23,354 bases of DNA from a virus. The DNA is taken from the IMG/VR virus record IMGVR_UViG_3300036978_000277, positions 1 to 23,354 of that record. One strand, given 5' to 3'. The notes under the pieces were generated by a model. It did no database searches. It was given only the letters and a program-made list of their open reading frames with translations, and was not told where the DNA came from. The position numbers were made by a program, and so were the translations under genes. Below are positions 14,270 through 22,225 of the stretch, in pieces (within the stretch, counting starts at the first letter, position 1; each line of letters opens with the position of its first letter).

Positions 14270-15937
14270 CTATCCAATGTCTTCAATTGTGAATTCACTA
14301 AACCCAGAATCCTTTGTGATCTCAAGTCTCTTATCAAAGTATTCGGAAGGCAAAACTGTATGATTGATCACAAATGTATTTAGTCCAATCTCCTTAATAG
14401 TTTGGTGAAGAATGCTAATGATATGATAGACACCATCAGAATCAATCGATGAAAAGATTTCATCCAAGAAGAGAATGTTTAAACCTGGAAACCTGGTCTT
14501 TATCATTTTAATAAGAGCCATAATAATGACAAAGTCAACCTTCTTTCTCTCTCCAGTTGAGAGAGTCTTTGGACTTATCTCTTCACCTAGATGATATAGC
14601 ATACAGTTGAACTTATCATCAAATGTAATGCCGAATGGGATTCCCATCTCCTTACCCATAATCATCACGTGATTATTTAGAGAGGGTAAGATTGACTTAA
14701 CCGCAAGGTTCTTAATTCCGTCCTCGCCTACTATTGTTTCAAGCAGGGACAGGTAGTGATCTTCGCTCTCAACTGCATTCTTATGATGGGCACTGAGAGC
14801 CTTCTTATCACTAAAGTCTTTGACAAGTTCCCTAAGATGAGATGAGTCCTGCCCTTTATTATTTGACATCTTAACCAGCTCATCCTTGATCTGCTGCATA
14901 ACGGCATCAAGCTGACTTACCTTTGTCACAACAATACGATTCTTTTCTCTTGCCTCGACCAGACAGTCATCAGCCGCCTTAAGTTTAGACTTAACCAGCT
15001 CATGACTCTCATTAAGATCATGAAGAGCATGTTCATGATCATCCTTTAGCTTTATGTGACTATCTGACATTAGGTCAGAGCCGCATGTTGGGCATGCTTG
15101 GTTGTTATACAGCTTAAGAGCTCTCTTGTGAACGGCAATGTTGCTTAGGATGGTCTGCTCCTCGGCCGAAACAGCCTTTGCATCAGCAGTACAATTAAGT
15201 ATTTTTGTCCTTATCTTTTCATTTGCATCGGCCAGCTTTTTCTTAGCCAGGTCAAGCTGAATAAGGCGAGACTTAAGCTCGGCCACTTCAGCACTATTCC
15301 TATCATTTGAAACCTTCTCAAACTCGCTTAACTTTGCCTGGACTGACTGGATTGATTCATTAAGTGTAATGATCTCTTTATCAAATGTTCGGATGTCATC
15401 GCTAATCTCTCTTCTCTTAGTCTTAACCAGCTCTCTCATTTGGTTGATGGCCGAAAAGCCAAAGATCCTGTCAATGATCTGCTTCTTATCGTAAGGCGAC
15501 ATGGAAATAAACGACTTAAAGTCATTAACCGAGAGTATGATCACATTCTTAAAGACATGATATGATATGTCATAGATCTCAGTGTCAAGGAACTCCTGCA
15601 GATTGGTCTTACCTGCAATGTCATACTCACTGCCATTGATCTTAACAGTAAATATGTTAGGGGAAATGCCTCTCTCGACCTCAACCAGGTTTCCCTTGCT
15701 CTCCAGCACGATCCGTCCCCATAGAGAACTGTTTACCCGGTTAGGCAGATCTTTTACATTTGCGCCCTCTACCCGGCCATAACAGAGATAGGTAATTGCC
15801 TTAGCTAGGGACGATTTGCCAGATCCGTTATTGCCTAAGACCTGGTAGAGATTTCCTATGTTATCGTCAAAAGTGATCCGCTGGACCCTGTTTCCGTAGC
15901 TAGCAAAATTCTTAAACTCAATGCTCTTGATCTTCAT
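14270..15937 (-). CDS. 46: Recombination endonuclease subunit, Rad50/SbcC-like gp46
   Basis: A 555-residue SMC-type ATPase (T4 gp46 is 560). Walker A GNNGSGKS spans residues 35-42. Coiled-coil arms flank a zinc hook, CPTCGSDL, near 282-289. The ABC signature LSTGERKK lies near 457, and Walker B NILFLDEIF near 485-493 with a following D-loop SSIDSDG. With gp47 it forms the Mre11-Rad50-type complex that resects DNA ends for recombination-dependent replication, loading UvsX and gp41, both also encoded here. The start overlaps the end of gp47 by 20 bases, so the two subunits are translationally coupled. All key motifs are intact. Confidence 0.95.
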   Translation of the reverse strand: MKIKSIEFKNFASYGNRVQRITFDDNIGNLYQVLGNNGSGKSSLAKAITYLCYGRVEGANVKDLPNRVNSSLWGRIVLESKGNLVEVERGISPNIFTVKINGSEYDIAGKTNLQEFLDTEIYDISYHVFKNVIILSVNDFKSFISMSPYDKKQIIDRIFGFSAINQMRELVKTKRREISDDIRTFDKEIITLNESIQSVQAKLSEFEKVSNDRNSAEVAELKSRLIQLDLAKKKLADANEKIRTKILNCTADAKAVSAEEQTILSNIAVHKRALKLYNNQACPTCGSDLMSDSHIKLKDDHEHALHDLNESHELVKSKLKAADDCLVEAREKNRIVVTKVSQLDAVMQQIKDELVKMSNNKGQDSSHLRELVKDFSDKKALSAHHKNAVESEDHYLSLLETIVGEDGIKNLAVKSILPSLNNHVMIMGKEMGIPFGITFDDKFNCMLYHLGEEISPKTLSTGERKKVDFVIIMALIKMIKTRFPGLNILFLDEIFSSIDSDGVYHIISILHQTIKEIGLNTFVINHTVLPSEYFDKRLEITKDSGFSEFTIEDIG

Positions 15938-17012
15938 AGTCTGGTGTTATTGTCTGTTGGTACAGGTTAAGGGTTGACTTAAAGAGTCTATCCCGCATTT
16001 CAAGGTCAACATTCATACCATCAATATAGATCTTTGCAATCTGCATAAGGTCAAGTTCTCCCTTAAAATCAGCAATGCTACCCTCTTCAATCATGGCTAC
16101 ACTGCTCTCATCATAAATCCTAGGCTCAAGTTTATGAGCTACTCCGTCCATGAAGTTCATAAATGTGTTGATGTCATACTTACCTAGAACCGATGCAGGT
16201 ATGAATAGGTCAACAAAATTACCTCGAACCTCATCAATAATCTCGCCCATCTGCCTATCCATGATCTCGCCTATATAGTAGCGGATAAACCTAGGGGACC
16301 TGCCATTTTCATAGAACTTATGACGGCCTGTCTTAAGGTCAAGTAGGTACACTCCCTTAGCATTACCACGGTCAGAGCGAGTCATATGATATGGGTTGCC
16401 AACAAGTATAAAGTTCTTCTTCTCCTGTCGGTAGTGAATATGACCGCTGTAAACTCTCTTAAATCCTGAAAAGGTGGAGACAGGGTTACCCCCTTCATGT
16501 AGGTGCTTAGTGCTAGGACTAGTCTGTACACCCTGTGTTTCGGTGTGACAGAAGAGATAGTCAACAGGTTGGGTGACAGCCTGCAGAGTTTCTGCCTCAT
16601 GAGCACTGTCACGACGCCAGGGCATCAGCATACATGTGACACTGCCGTATTGCTGAATATGAGGTTCTTTATGAACCGTAACATGAGGAATGTACTTTAG
16701 GCAGTCGACTGATGTAATGTCATTAGAGTTCTTCTTCATAATGTCATGATTGCCGACAATGATCCGGATCTCTGGAAAGATAGTTGACAGTTCCTCAAAG
16801 ACCCTGATGCCTAAATGCTGCGCGGCTAGGTTAATGCTTTGCCGATTATCAAATACATCGCCTAGATGATAGAGGACATCACCTGGACGGTATTCCTTCT
16901 TAACCAGAGGAATAAAAAAGTTAAAGAAATAGTCCTCAATAAGGCTTAACCACAAGACAGAGTTTGATCTGCAGCCAATATGAGTATCTGAGATGATCCA
17001 AATCCGTCCCAT
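15918..17012 (-). CDS. 47: Recombination endonuclease subunit, Mre11/SbcD-like gp47
   Basis: A 364-residue metallophosphoesterase (T4 gp47 is 339). Metal-binding motifs in order: D9-T-H11, GD at 51-52 in HLGDVFDNR, GNHD at 87-90, CHTE around His156, and GHIH at 190-193. This is the nuclease subunit that pairs with the ATPase gp46, and the C-terminal part would hold the gp46-binding region. The gene overlaps gp46 by 20 bases at its end, and its ATG overlaps the preceding stop as TAATG, so it belongs to one long operon with gp41 and the two small unknown genes. Confidence 0.95.
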   Translation of the reverse strand: MGRIWIISDTHIGCRSNSVLWLSLIEDYFFNFFIPLVKKEYRPGDVLYHLGDVFDNRQSINLAAQHLGIRVFEELSTIFPEIRIIVGNHDIMKKNSNDITSVDCLKYIPHVTVHKEPHIQQYGSVTCMLMPWRRDSAHEAETLQAVTQPVDYLFCHTETQGVQTSPSTKHLHEGGNPVSTFSGFKRVYSGHIHYRQEKKNFILVGNPYHMTRSDRGNAKGVYLLDLKTGRHKFYENGRSPRFIRYYIGEIMDRQMGEIIDEVRGNFVDLFIPASVLGKYDINTFMNFMDGVAHKLEPRIYDESSVAMIEEGSIADFKGELDLMQIAKIYIDGMNVDLEMRDRLFKSTLNLYQQTITPDYEDQEH

Positions 17013-17443
17013 TAAAATAGCTTTCTAATGTTCTTCTTTTTTAGGATATTATACTTATCGTCTAACTCGCGAATAAGCTCATCCTTATACTTATTTGATA
17101 GAGAATTATAGAACTTATTAGGGATTATGTCAAAGTAGTCTGAGAGTGATCCAAACACATCTACACGAGTGTAGTCAGCCCCTATGTTATTGATAACAAG
17201 CAGAAAGACCTGGTTAATCTGGATCTTATTTAGCTTTTTTGTATTGCCGTCAGGTGTTACCTTGTTTAGTTCAGCAAAGCTACTCTTTTTAATGATATCA
17301 TCTATCTTTCTCATTAGGATGTCGTAATGAATCGCGTCCTCAGGGCTTAGGCTAGATTCATATGAGGGATCCACTTTAAATGAAGTGCTGCCGTCATATG
17401 CGCCATCACCGTATGTATTGCCAAATATCTTATCGTTGATCAT
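17012..17443 (-). CDS. Hypothetical protein between gp41 and gp47
   Basis: A 143-residue protein not recognised. The N-terminal 35 residues are Gly/Asp/Ser-rich and probably disordered. The rest is helical, with IQINQVFLLVINNIGADY, DVFGSLSDYFDIIP and NKFYNSLSNKYKDELIREL. The tail KKKNIRKLF ends in a basic stretch and two hydrophobic residues, the kind of end that some phage proteins use for clamp binding, though the acidic character usual for that role is missing. It is joined to gp41 by ATGA and to gp47 by TAATG overlaps, so it is made with the replication machinery and may be a small accessory or co-activator. This is inference from position only. Confidence 0.7.
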   Translation of the reverse strand: MINDKIFGNTYGDGAYDGSTSFKVDPSYESSLSPEDAIHYDILMRKIDDIIKKSSFAELNKVTPDGNTKKLNKIQINQVFLLVINNIGADYTRVDVFGSLSDYFDIIPNKFYNSLSNKYKDELIRELDDKYNILKKKNIRKLF

Positions 17444-18723
17444 GTGATGTCTTCTGTTTCAGTTAGTCTCATAAAGTCATAGTTAATGGTAAACCTGCAC
17501 TTATTGCCTTTACCGTGGCCGTCCCGTATCTTTAGGACCTTAAGCCAGTACTCTTTATTTGCATGCATCATAGGATCCTGAATAAGGCCGTACATAACGT
17601 CGGCAGTATGTGCAAGGCCAGCCGACTCAGCAATGTTTTCCATAGAGACCTCAGTAGCATCCCAAGCACCACGATTAATCTGTGTAGCCGAAATGACAAG
17701 AAGGTTCCTCTTAACGGCAATTGCTCTAAGATCCTCGGCGATCTGCTTAATCTTCATATACGTGTTCTCCGTGTTTGGATTCCTATAGTTAGCAAGAATG
17801 TTGATGTAGTCAACAACAAGAACATTAACCTGGTGATCAGTCGTCTCCTCAAGAGTCTTAAGATAGGCTTCAATATCAAGTACACTTGCCTGGCTGGTAG
17901 GAAACTCCTTAACAAAGAGCTTTCCTGGTGGCAGAAGTCCGCGAGATACTCGCTCAAGCTTTCTCTTAATAAAGTCGCGGTTAGTGCTCTTTTCATCGTA
18001 TTCGACCATAGAGATGTCAAGCAGGTTTGAACCTATTCTCTTAAGCACCTTTTGTGAGCTCATTTCAGCAGTGATGAAGACTACGTTATGCCCCATCCTA
18101 ACAAAGTTGACAGCATCATTGGCTAGCCAAATACTTTTGCCTATGTTAGCCTGGCCGGCGTAGATGACCAGTGCCTTTGGATCATAGCCACCACCTGAGA
18201 TCCGGTCAACAAACGACCACCCAGTCTCAATCTTCTTTGACTTCCGCTGAATATGGTGCTCAGGGTTAAAGAAGTCCAAACCTACGTCAGTGTCAAAGTG
18301 AACCGCGCCTTCAGCCGAGATCATTGAGATAGCACGGTTGACTACGTCCTCAACATTCTCCGGAGAGACCTGTTGTGTCTTTACATACTCAATGGTCTTA
18401 ATTAGCTGCTTATCGAAATGACGCCATTTAATCCAAGACTCTGCAGTTCTCTTAAGCCAATCCTGTTCATAGCTTGAGATGTTCTTATCATAAACCGATT
18501 CTACAATGTCATCTGATATCTCTTGTGGTCTGTCTTTAACAAGAGCCTTCATTTGCACATTACTGGGAGCCTCTCCAAACTTAAGAAAGAAATCCTTTGC
18601 AATCTGGGCTAAGACATCAACGTCAGGGTTACTAAAGAAGCCGCGGTTAAGCGTCTTAAGATAATGCGGCTTGGTTAAGAACCAGTTGAAAAATGCCTTT
18701 TCGTGATCTATTGGTGTATTCAT
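17440..18723 (-). CDS. 41: Replicative DNA helicase, DnaB-type gp41
   Basis: A 427-residue helicase (T4 gp41 is 475). The RecA-like motor begins near residue 165 with ETGWSFVDRISGGGY. Walker A AGQANIGKS is at 189-197, the catalytic Glu220 in ITAEM, Walker B VLVVDYINIL with Asp305, and the later ISATQINRGAWD provides the sensor region. The N-terminal 140 residues are the helical hexamerisation and primase-interaction part. It unwinds DNA at the replication fork with gp43. The start overlaps the stop of the 105-residue gene as ATGA, so the two are coupled. No primase gene lies in this window. Confidence 0.93.
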   Translation of the reverse strand: MNTPIDHEKAFFNWFLTKPHYLKTLNRGFFSNPDVDVLAQIAKDFFLKFGEAPSNVQMKALVKDRPQEISDDIVESVYDKNISSYEQDWLKRTAESWIKWRHFDKQLIKTIEYVKTQQVSPENVEDVVNRAISMISAEGAVHFDTDVGLDFFNPEHHIQRKSKKIETGWSFVDRISGGGYDPKALVIYAGQANIGKSIWLANDAVNFVRMGHNVVFITAEMSSQKVLKRIGSNLLDISMVEYDEKSTNRDFIKRKLERVSRGLLPPGKLFVKEFPTSQASVLDIEAYLKTLEETTDHQVNVLVVDYINILANYRNPNTENTYMKIKQIAEDLRAIAVKRNLLVISATQINRGAWDATEVSMENIAESAGLAHTADVMYGLIQDPMMHANKEYWLKVLKIRDGHGKGNKCRFTINYDFMRLTETEDIT

Positions 18724-19037
18724 ACCAGAGTATATGGATTATGTTCAATTTGAAATGATGTGAATGCTGATGTTCTATTTACTTCGCTAATTAAACCAAG
18801 TTGCTCTAGATGAGTAAGATGCTCATTCATAACGTCTGGACTAACTGAAGGATACTTCTTCTCAAGCATTACACTTGTAAACTTAAGACGGCGATCTTCT
18901 TTACGGGAGCAGTACTCAGTCAGCATATCATAAAATACATCCTCGGCTGTTGGGTATCCTGGTAAATGTGGATATGCACCGGTGATATACTTAATTTTAA
19001 GCATATTCTTATCAATAGTTTTACTCAGCATCGGCAA
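18720..19037 (-). CDS. Small winged-helix-like protein between UvsX and gp41
   Basis: A 105-residue protein of unknown family. Residues about 40-97 look like a winged helix-turn-helix: LKFTSVMLEKKYPSVSPDVM, then NEHLTHLEQLGLISEV and a beta-wing with AFTSFQI. The start is uncertain: Met1 (19037) and Met3 (19031) lie inside the end of UvsX, while Met12 (19004) lies just after it. It ends in a 4-base ATGA overlap with gp41. Position between the recombinase and helicase makes a loader or replication-accessory role conceivable, but it does not resemble T4 gp59 in length or sequence. A transcription regulator is the other option. Confidence 0.65.
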   Translation of the reverse strand: MPMLSKTIDKNMLKIKYITGAYPHLPGYPTAEDVFYDMLTEYCSRKEDRRLKFTSVMLEKKYPSVSPDVMNEHLTHLEQLGLISEVNRTSAFTSFQIEHNPYTLV

Positions 19038-20229
19038 ATAGAGTTGTTAGTTCCTCGTGTGTGGCCTCATCGGTACCATATGAGAAGTTACTTGCAATGA
19101 TAGGCTCAAGCATAAGTAAAACTTCGTGAGTAATAACCTTTGATGTAAAGAGCTCATTGACAGGAACGGTATCATTAAGATGACGAACACAAAGCTTGCG
19201 AGAAGTAGGACTAGCTTGAAAGTACATAGTCACCTTTTCACCCTTATCAGGAGTGTATGTATGCTGCTTGCACTCTGCTTGTGCATCAGGTGACAGTTTA
19301 GCATACTCTCGCTCAGTAAGAAACTTACCACGCTCAACACCACAGTTTTCCCAGCTTATGTACTCCTCAAGGCCTACATACGGGTTCATGCCCTTATTAA
19401 ATGAAATGTGGAACTTGATTGGCTTAGGTTTAGCAAAACGGTTCTTATTAGGTTTAGCCGTGACAATAATACCAGTCTGCTCTTGACCATCGCCTTCAGC
19501 CGTATCCTTAAGCTTTGCCTTACCTAGGAAGAGAATGATTGATGCAGAGTACTCAACACCAGTTCCACCTGAGCCAACCTGTTTGGCAAAGAGATCAGTT
19601 GTCATATAGGTGTGATTGGTAAAGAGAAGAGGTATCTTACAGATGCCAAGCTTGGTCATAATAATACGGAATGTCGACTTCATTAGCTTGGCACGAGTCA
19701 TATCGGCCTTATCGCTGCCGCTCTTTGCATCGTCAATCTCTTTTTGTGTAGCTAGGTTACCTGCCGAGTCAAGCACAATCATAATCTTAGGTAGAGTGAC
19801 TCCCTTACTCTTTTGCGCAATAAGTGTATCGGTAAGAGCAGTGATGCTGGTCCTAAACTCCTGCACGGTATTACAGGGCTCATACCTAAAGCGGGCTGCA
19901 TCGATGTCAAACTTTTCAACTAGGGTTCGGTCAACCGCATTCTCCGAGTCATAATAGATGATGCTGTAACCCATCTCCTGAGCCTGTCGGACCGCATTAA
20001 GGGCGAGAAAGGTTTTGCCTGTTCCTGATGGACCGCCTAAACAAACAGCCCGGTTATTTGGGTAACCGCCAAATAGACTAGCTGTAAGGCAAGCATTTAG
20101 CATATAGTTGCCTGTTGATATGTAGTGGTCAATCTCTGAGATTGAAGACTTATCAAGAGTATCACCGTACTCTGATATTTTGCTCATCTCTTTATTAAGA
20201 TCCGAGAATGAAAATTCTTTTGCTGCCAT
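19021..20229 (-). CDS. uvsX: UvsX recombinase (RecA/Rad51 family)
   Basis: A 402-residue recombinase (T4 UvsX is 391). Walker A GGPSGTGKT spans 65-73. The catalytic Glu96 lies in YYDSENAVD, Walker B KIMIVLDSAG includes Asp154, and GSGGTGVEYSAS (219-230) corresponds to the DNA-binding L2 loop region. UvsX coats single-stranded DNA and drives strand exchange in recombination-dependent replication and repair, downstream of gp46/gp47 resection. No UvsY is recognised here. The leader AAACACAGAACAAT lacks Shine-Dalgarno, and a weak promoter-like element lies 19 bases before the ATG. The gene separates the secretion islet from the replication cluster. Confidence 0.95.
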   Translation of the reverse strand: MAAKEFSFSDLNKEMSKISEYGDTLDKSSISEIDHYISTGNYMLNACLTASLFGGYPNNRAVCLGGPSGTGKTFLALNAVRQAQEMGYSIIYYDSENAVDRTLVEKFDIDAARFRYEPCNTVQEFRTSITALTDTLIAQKSKGVTLPKIMIVLDSAGNLATQKEIDDAKSGSDKADMTRAKLMKSTFRIIMTKLGICKIPLLFTNHTYMTTDLFAKQVGSGGTGVEYSASIILFLGKAKLKDTAEGDGQEQTGIIVTAKPNKNRFAKPKPIKFHISFNKGMNPYVGLEEYISWENCGVERGKFLTEREYAKLSPDAQAECKQHTYTPDKGEKVTMYFQASPTSRKLCVRHLNDTVPVNELFTSKVITHEVLLMLEPIIASNFSYGTDEATHEELTTLFADAE

Positions 20230-20247
20230 ATTGTTCTGTGTTTAAGA

Positions 20248-20257
20248 ATTATATGGC
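20248..20257 (-). promoter_or_regulatory. Weak promoter-like element before uvsX (GCCATATAAT)
   Basis: Shares ATATAAT with the late motif but differs in its first three bases. It is 19 bases before the uvsX ATG, in the 44-base gap after the T9SS-sorted protein, and could be an early or middle promoter instead. Confidence 0.3.
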
Positions 20258-20273
20258 AATTTAGCAAATTTGT

Positions 20274-20837
20274 TTACCTTATCAGGGTGACCATGCCAAC
20301 TAGTGTTTTTGCATAGCCTTGATGATCTTCATACGTGATCTTATAACTATAAATACCCTGCTTACAAATCTTTCCTTTATATTGGCCATCCCATCCTGCA
20401 TTAATGTTACGAGTAAACCAAATCTCTTCGCCCCATCGGTTAAAGATAGACATTTGGAATTCTCTGATGTTAATGCCCTTTGCAGTAAACCTATCATTTA
20501 TCCTGTTTTCGCCAGGTGTAAATGCATTAGGTACCCAGAGTACGCTTTGGTCACAAGGAACGAGCTGTAGTGCTAGGGTAGCTTGGGTTACGCAATCCCA
20601 TTCATTAACTGCCGTGACAGTGAGCAGACCATCGGAATACCAATCAATGGTAAGAGTTTCGCTAGTCTGCTCTACAATGGCTCCACCTACCACTTCATAT
20701 GAATATATTAAGCCAGGCTGGGTAAGAATTGTATATGTAGATGGAGATCTTTGCCCAAAACAGTTAGGTAAACTATGAAAGTATTGTCCGAGTGCTATGT
20801 TAGGTAGCAGAAAGAGCAGTAAGATCCACTTTAACAT
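20274..20837 (-). CDS. Secreted protein with T9SS type B sorting domain (gliding-motility CTD)
   Basis: A 187-residue protein. Residues 1-17 are a classic signal peptide (MLKWILLLFLLPNIALG). Residues about 30-93 look like a PKD-like beta-sandwich with Cys82 and Cys95. Residues 98-187 match the Bacteroidota type B sorting domain of type IX secretion: VPNAFTPGENRINDRF, then FQMSIFNRWGEEIWFT, GWDGQYKGK and GIYSYKITYED, ending GMVTLIR. In hosts such domains carry adhesins and motility proteins through the T9SS to the cell surface. A phage copy implies that the phage places a protein on the host surface or outside it. The ATG overlaps the preceding gene's stop as TAATG, so the two small secreted proteins are coupled. 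The role could be superinfection exclusion, adhesion or virion decoration; none is shown. Confidence 0.9.
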   Translation of the reverse strand: MLKWILLLFLLPNIALGQYFHSLPNCFGQRSPSTYTILTQPGLIYSYEVVGGAIVEQTSETLTIDWYSDGLLTVTAVNEWDCVTQATLALQLVPCDQSVLWVPNAFTPGENRINDRFTAKGINIREFQMSIFNRWGEEIWFTRNINAGWDGQYKGKICKQGIYSYKITYEDHQGYAKTLVGMVTLIR

Positions 20838-21175
20838 TAGTCATGAGTAATGATACCTGTGACTGGTGTAGGGTTGATAGTAACATTACATTGTACAGGT
20901 GTACCTAAACAGCCATTGGCATCAGTCTCAACAACACTTACTTGATAGTTGCCAGGAACGGCCGACCAGTTGATTTGAATTGCATTAGTGCCTTGGCCTG
21001 TATTGATTATGCCACCAGTAACAGTCCATTGATAGGTTGAGCCTGGGTTGTTTGCCACTGCATATAGGGTAGGGCTAACATCAGCTACACAAATAAAGTG
21101 TGGACAGGGAAGAGTTTGCGAAAGAGCAGGTAGAGATCCAAGCGCGATAAGAGCAATCGTGATAATGTGTTTCAT
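20837..21175 (-). CDS. Secreted PKD-like single-domain protein
   Basis: A 112-residue protein with a signal peptide (residues 1-20, cut after ALSQ) and one PKD-like domain: SPTLYAVANNPGSTYQWTVT, then GGIINTGQGTNAIQINW and VSVVETDANGCLG. Such repeats are frequent in Bacteroidota surface proteins. The C-terminus PVTGIITHD resembles the end of the 199-residue secreted protein (FVTGQILHN), suggesting a shared short tail with a common purpose. The gene is coupled to the T9SS-sorted protein by a TAATG overlap, so the two may act together, for example as a chain of beta domains. The function is unknown. Confidence 0.8.
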   Translation of the reverse strand: MKHIITIALIALGSLPALSQTLPCPHFICVADVSPTLYAVANNPGSTYQWTVTGGIINTGQGTNAIQINWSAVPGNYQVSVVETDANGCLGTPVQCNVTINPTPVTGIITHD

Positions 21176-21180
21176 AGTTT

Positions 21181-21603
21181 TTACTTTTGTTTCTTAGACC
21201 AACTATCTGATGTTTCATTTGTCTTAATAGGACCACCAGCTGCCCAGGTATAGCATGTTCTTGCAGAGTGACACTTAAAGTGGTGCATCCAGCAATAGCC
21301 TAGGCGGCCTTCGCTGTCCTCAAGTTCACCAGGCATGCACGCCTCCATCTTTGGAGAAATGTCAAATGCTGCACAATTAGAGCATGTAGAATTTTTGGCC
21401 ACTTTAGCTGTAGTGTTCCAGTGATCGGCCAGGTGTTCCCAATAGGCTTCATCACTTAGGTTAAGAGGCCCGTACTCAATGTGCTCTGCCTTAATTGCAG
21501 CATTGCGGTTCTCGGTGTTAACCTTAAGATCTTGAGTTGCCAAAGGGCAAGCAGAGCCTTCGGCCTCGGTTAAAAATTTGCTAAACGATAGTATAGGTTT
21601 CAT
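21181..21603 (-). CDS. Cys-rich capsid-targeted protein, possible metal/Fe-S binder
   Basis: A 140-residue protein with the tag MKPILSFSKFLTE|AEGS, a predicted prohead-protease site after residue 13. The mature part has a Cys cluster: CSNC (74-77), Cys89, then GYCWMHHFKCHSARTCYTW (103-120) and GGPI. The CxxC, C, GYC, C, C-x2-W pattern recurs in marine and Bacteroidota phage proteins and recalls small Fe-S or zinc folds such as HiPIP, but the metal is not known. The leader TCTAAACAAAACAGT is A-rich, and an AATATATAAT promoter-like motif lies 15 bases upstream, so it looks late-expressed although it lies among the secreted proteins near early-type genes. A packaged metalloprotein is the best interpretation. 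Confidence 0.75.
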   Translation of the reverse strand: MKPILSFSKFLTEAEGSACPLATQDLKVNTENRNAAIKAEHIEYGPLNLSDEAYWEHLADHWNTTAKVAKNSTCSNCAAFDISPKMEACMPGELEDSEGRLGYCWMHHFKCHSARTCYTWAAGGPIKTNETSDSWSKKQK

Positions 21604-21617
21604 ACTGTTTTGTTTAG

Positions 21618-21627
21618 ATTATATATT
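21618..21627 (-). promoter_or_regulatory. Putative late promoter (AATATATAAT)
   Basis: One base from the consensus, 15 bases before the Cys-rich tagged gene and overlapping the last two bases of the upstream secreted-protein gene. Confidence 0.45.
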
Positions 21628-22225
21628 AGTTGTGAAGTATTTGTCCAGTGACAAAAGGCTGACAGCAGTCTAGTGTGGCTTGAAAGCTTTCGTTAGGATC
21701 ACCTTGACAGTCATAGTTAATCCAGCTGCCAGTCTCTCCGTCTGCATAGTTCTCAATGATAAGAGACAATAGGGCTCCGTCTTGACCTGGAGGACAGCCT
21801 ACCACAGTTGCTCTCCACCTAAAGGTCCACGGTCCGGCCAGGCCATCTCCAAAATTGTTGCCAGGATTACCGTCTAAAGGGCCTCCTAGGTCGCTATCAT
21901 AAAACCATCCTGGTCTAGAGACGGTTATGCCAGTTGCTGATGAAGTGACCGAATTAACCCATAGCCAAGTACCGTCGCCTGTGTTGTTGGTAGGAGTACC
22001 TACTGGAGTAATAGCCGTCCAGCCTAGGCCTGCATTGATGGCAATACCATGCATCCAGTTGACAGATAGTCCCTGATAAGAGGAAACCGTGTAGGTGAAT
22101 GTGACAACAGTACCTGGCTGATATACGCCTCCTACTGGAGCAGGGTTAACGGTTACCTGGTCAGAGAGAATGCACTGGCCAAATGATAGGAGAGGGCAGA
22201 GTATGAGTAGCCAAAAGAGTTTCAT
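21626..22225 (-). CDS. Secreted Bacteroidota-type surface protein
   Basis: A 199-residue protein with a signal peptide MKLFWLLILCPLLSFG and probable cleavage before Gln17. The mature part begins with VTVNPAPVGGVYQPGTVVTF and NWMHGIAI, a pattern I associate with secreted beta-domain proteins of Flavobacteriia and relatives. Trp/Gly-rich segments and six or so Cys (CPPG, DCQG, DCCQPF) suggest a disulphide-stabilised beta-sandwich. It lacks a T9SS sorting domain but ends FVTGQILHN, like the PKD protein (PVTGIITHD). The ATG overlaps the stop of the membrane protein as ATGA, so those two are translationally coupled. A partner of the T9SS-sorted protein is likely; the function is unknown. Confidence 0.8.
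   Translation of the reverse strand: MKLFWLLILCPLLSFGQCILSDQVTVNPAPVGGVYQPGTVVTFTYTVSSYQGLSVNWMHGIAINAGLGWTAITPVGTPTNNTGDGTWLWVNSVTSSATGITVSRPGWFYDSDLGGPLDGNPGNNFGDGLAGPWTFRWRATVVGCPPGQDGALLSLIIENYADGETGSWINYDCQGDPNESFQATLDCCQPFVTGQILHN

Noticed and set aside
17563-18030. Plus-strand open frame of 155 codons opposite gp41
   Set aside because: gp41 is a secure gene over the whole interval and the antisense frame has no recognisable features.
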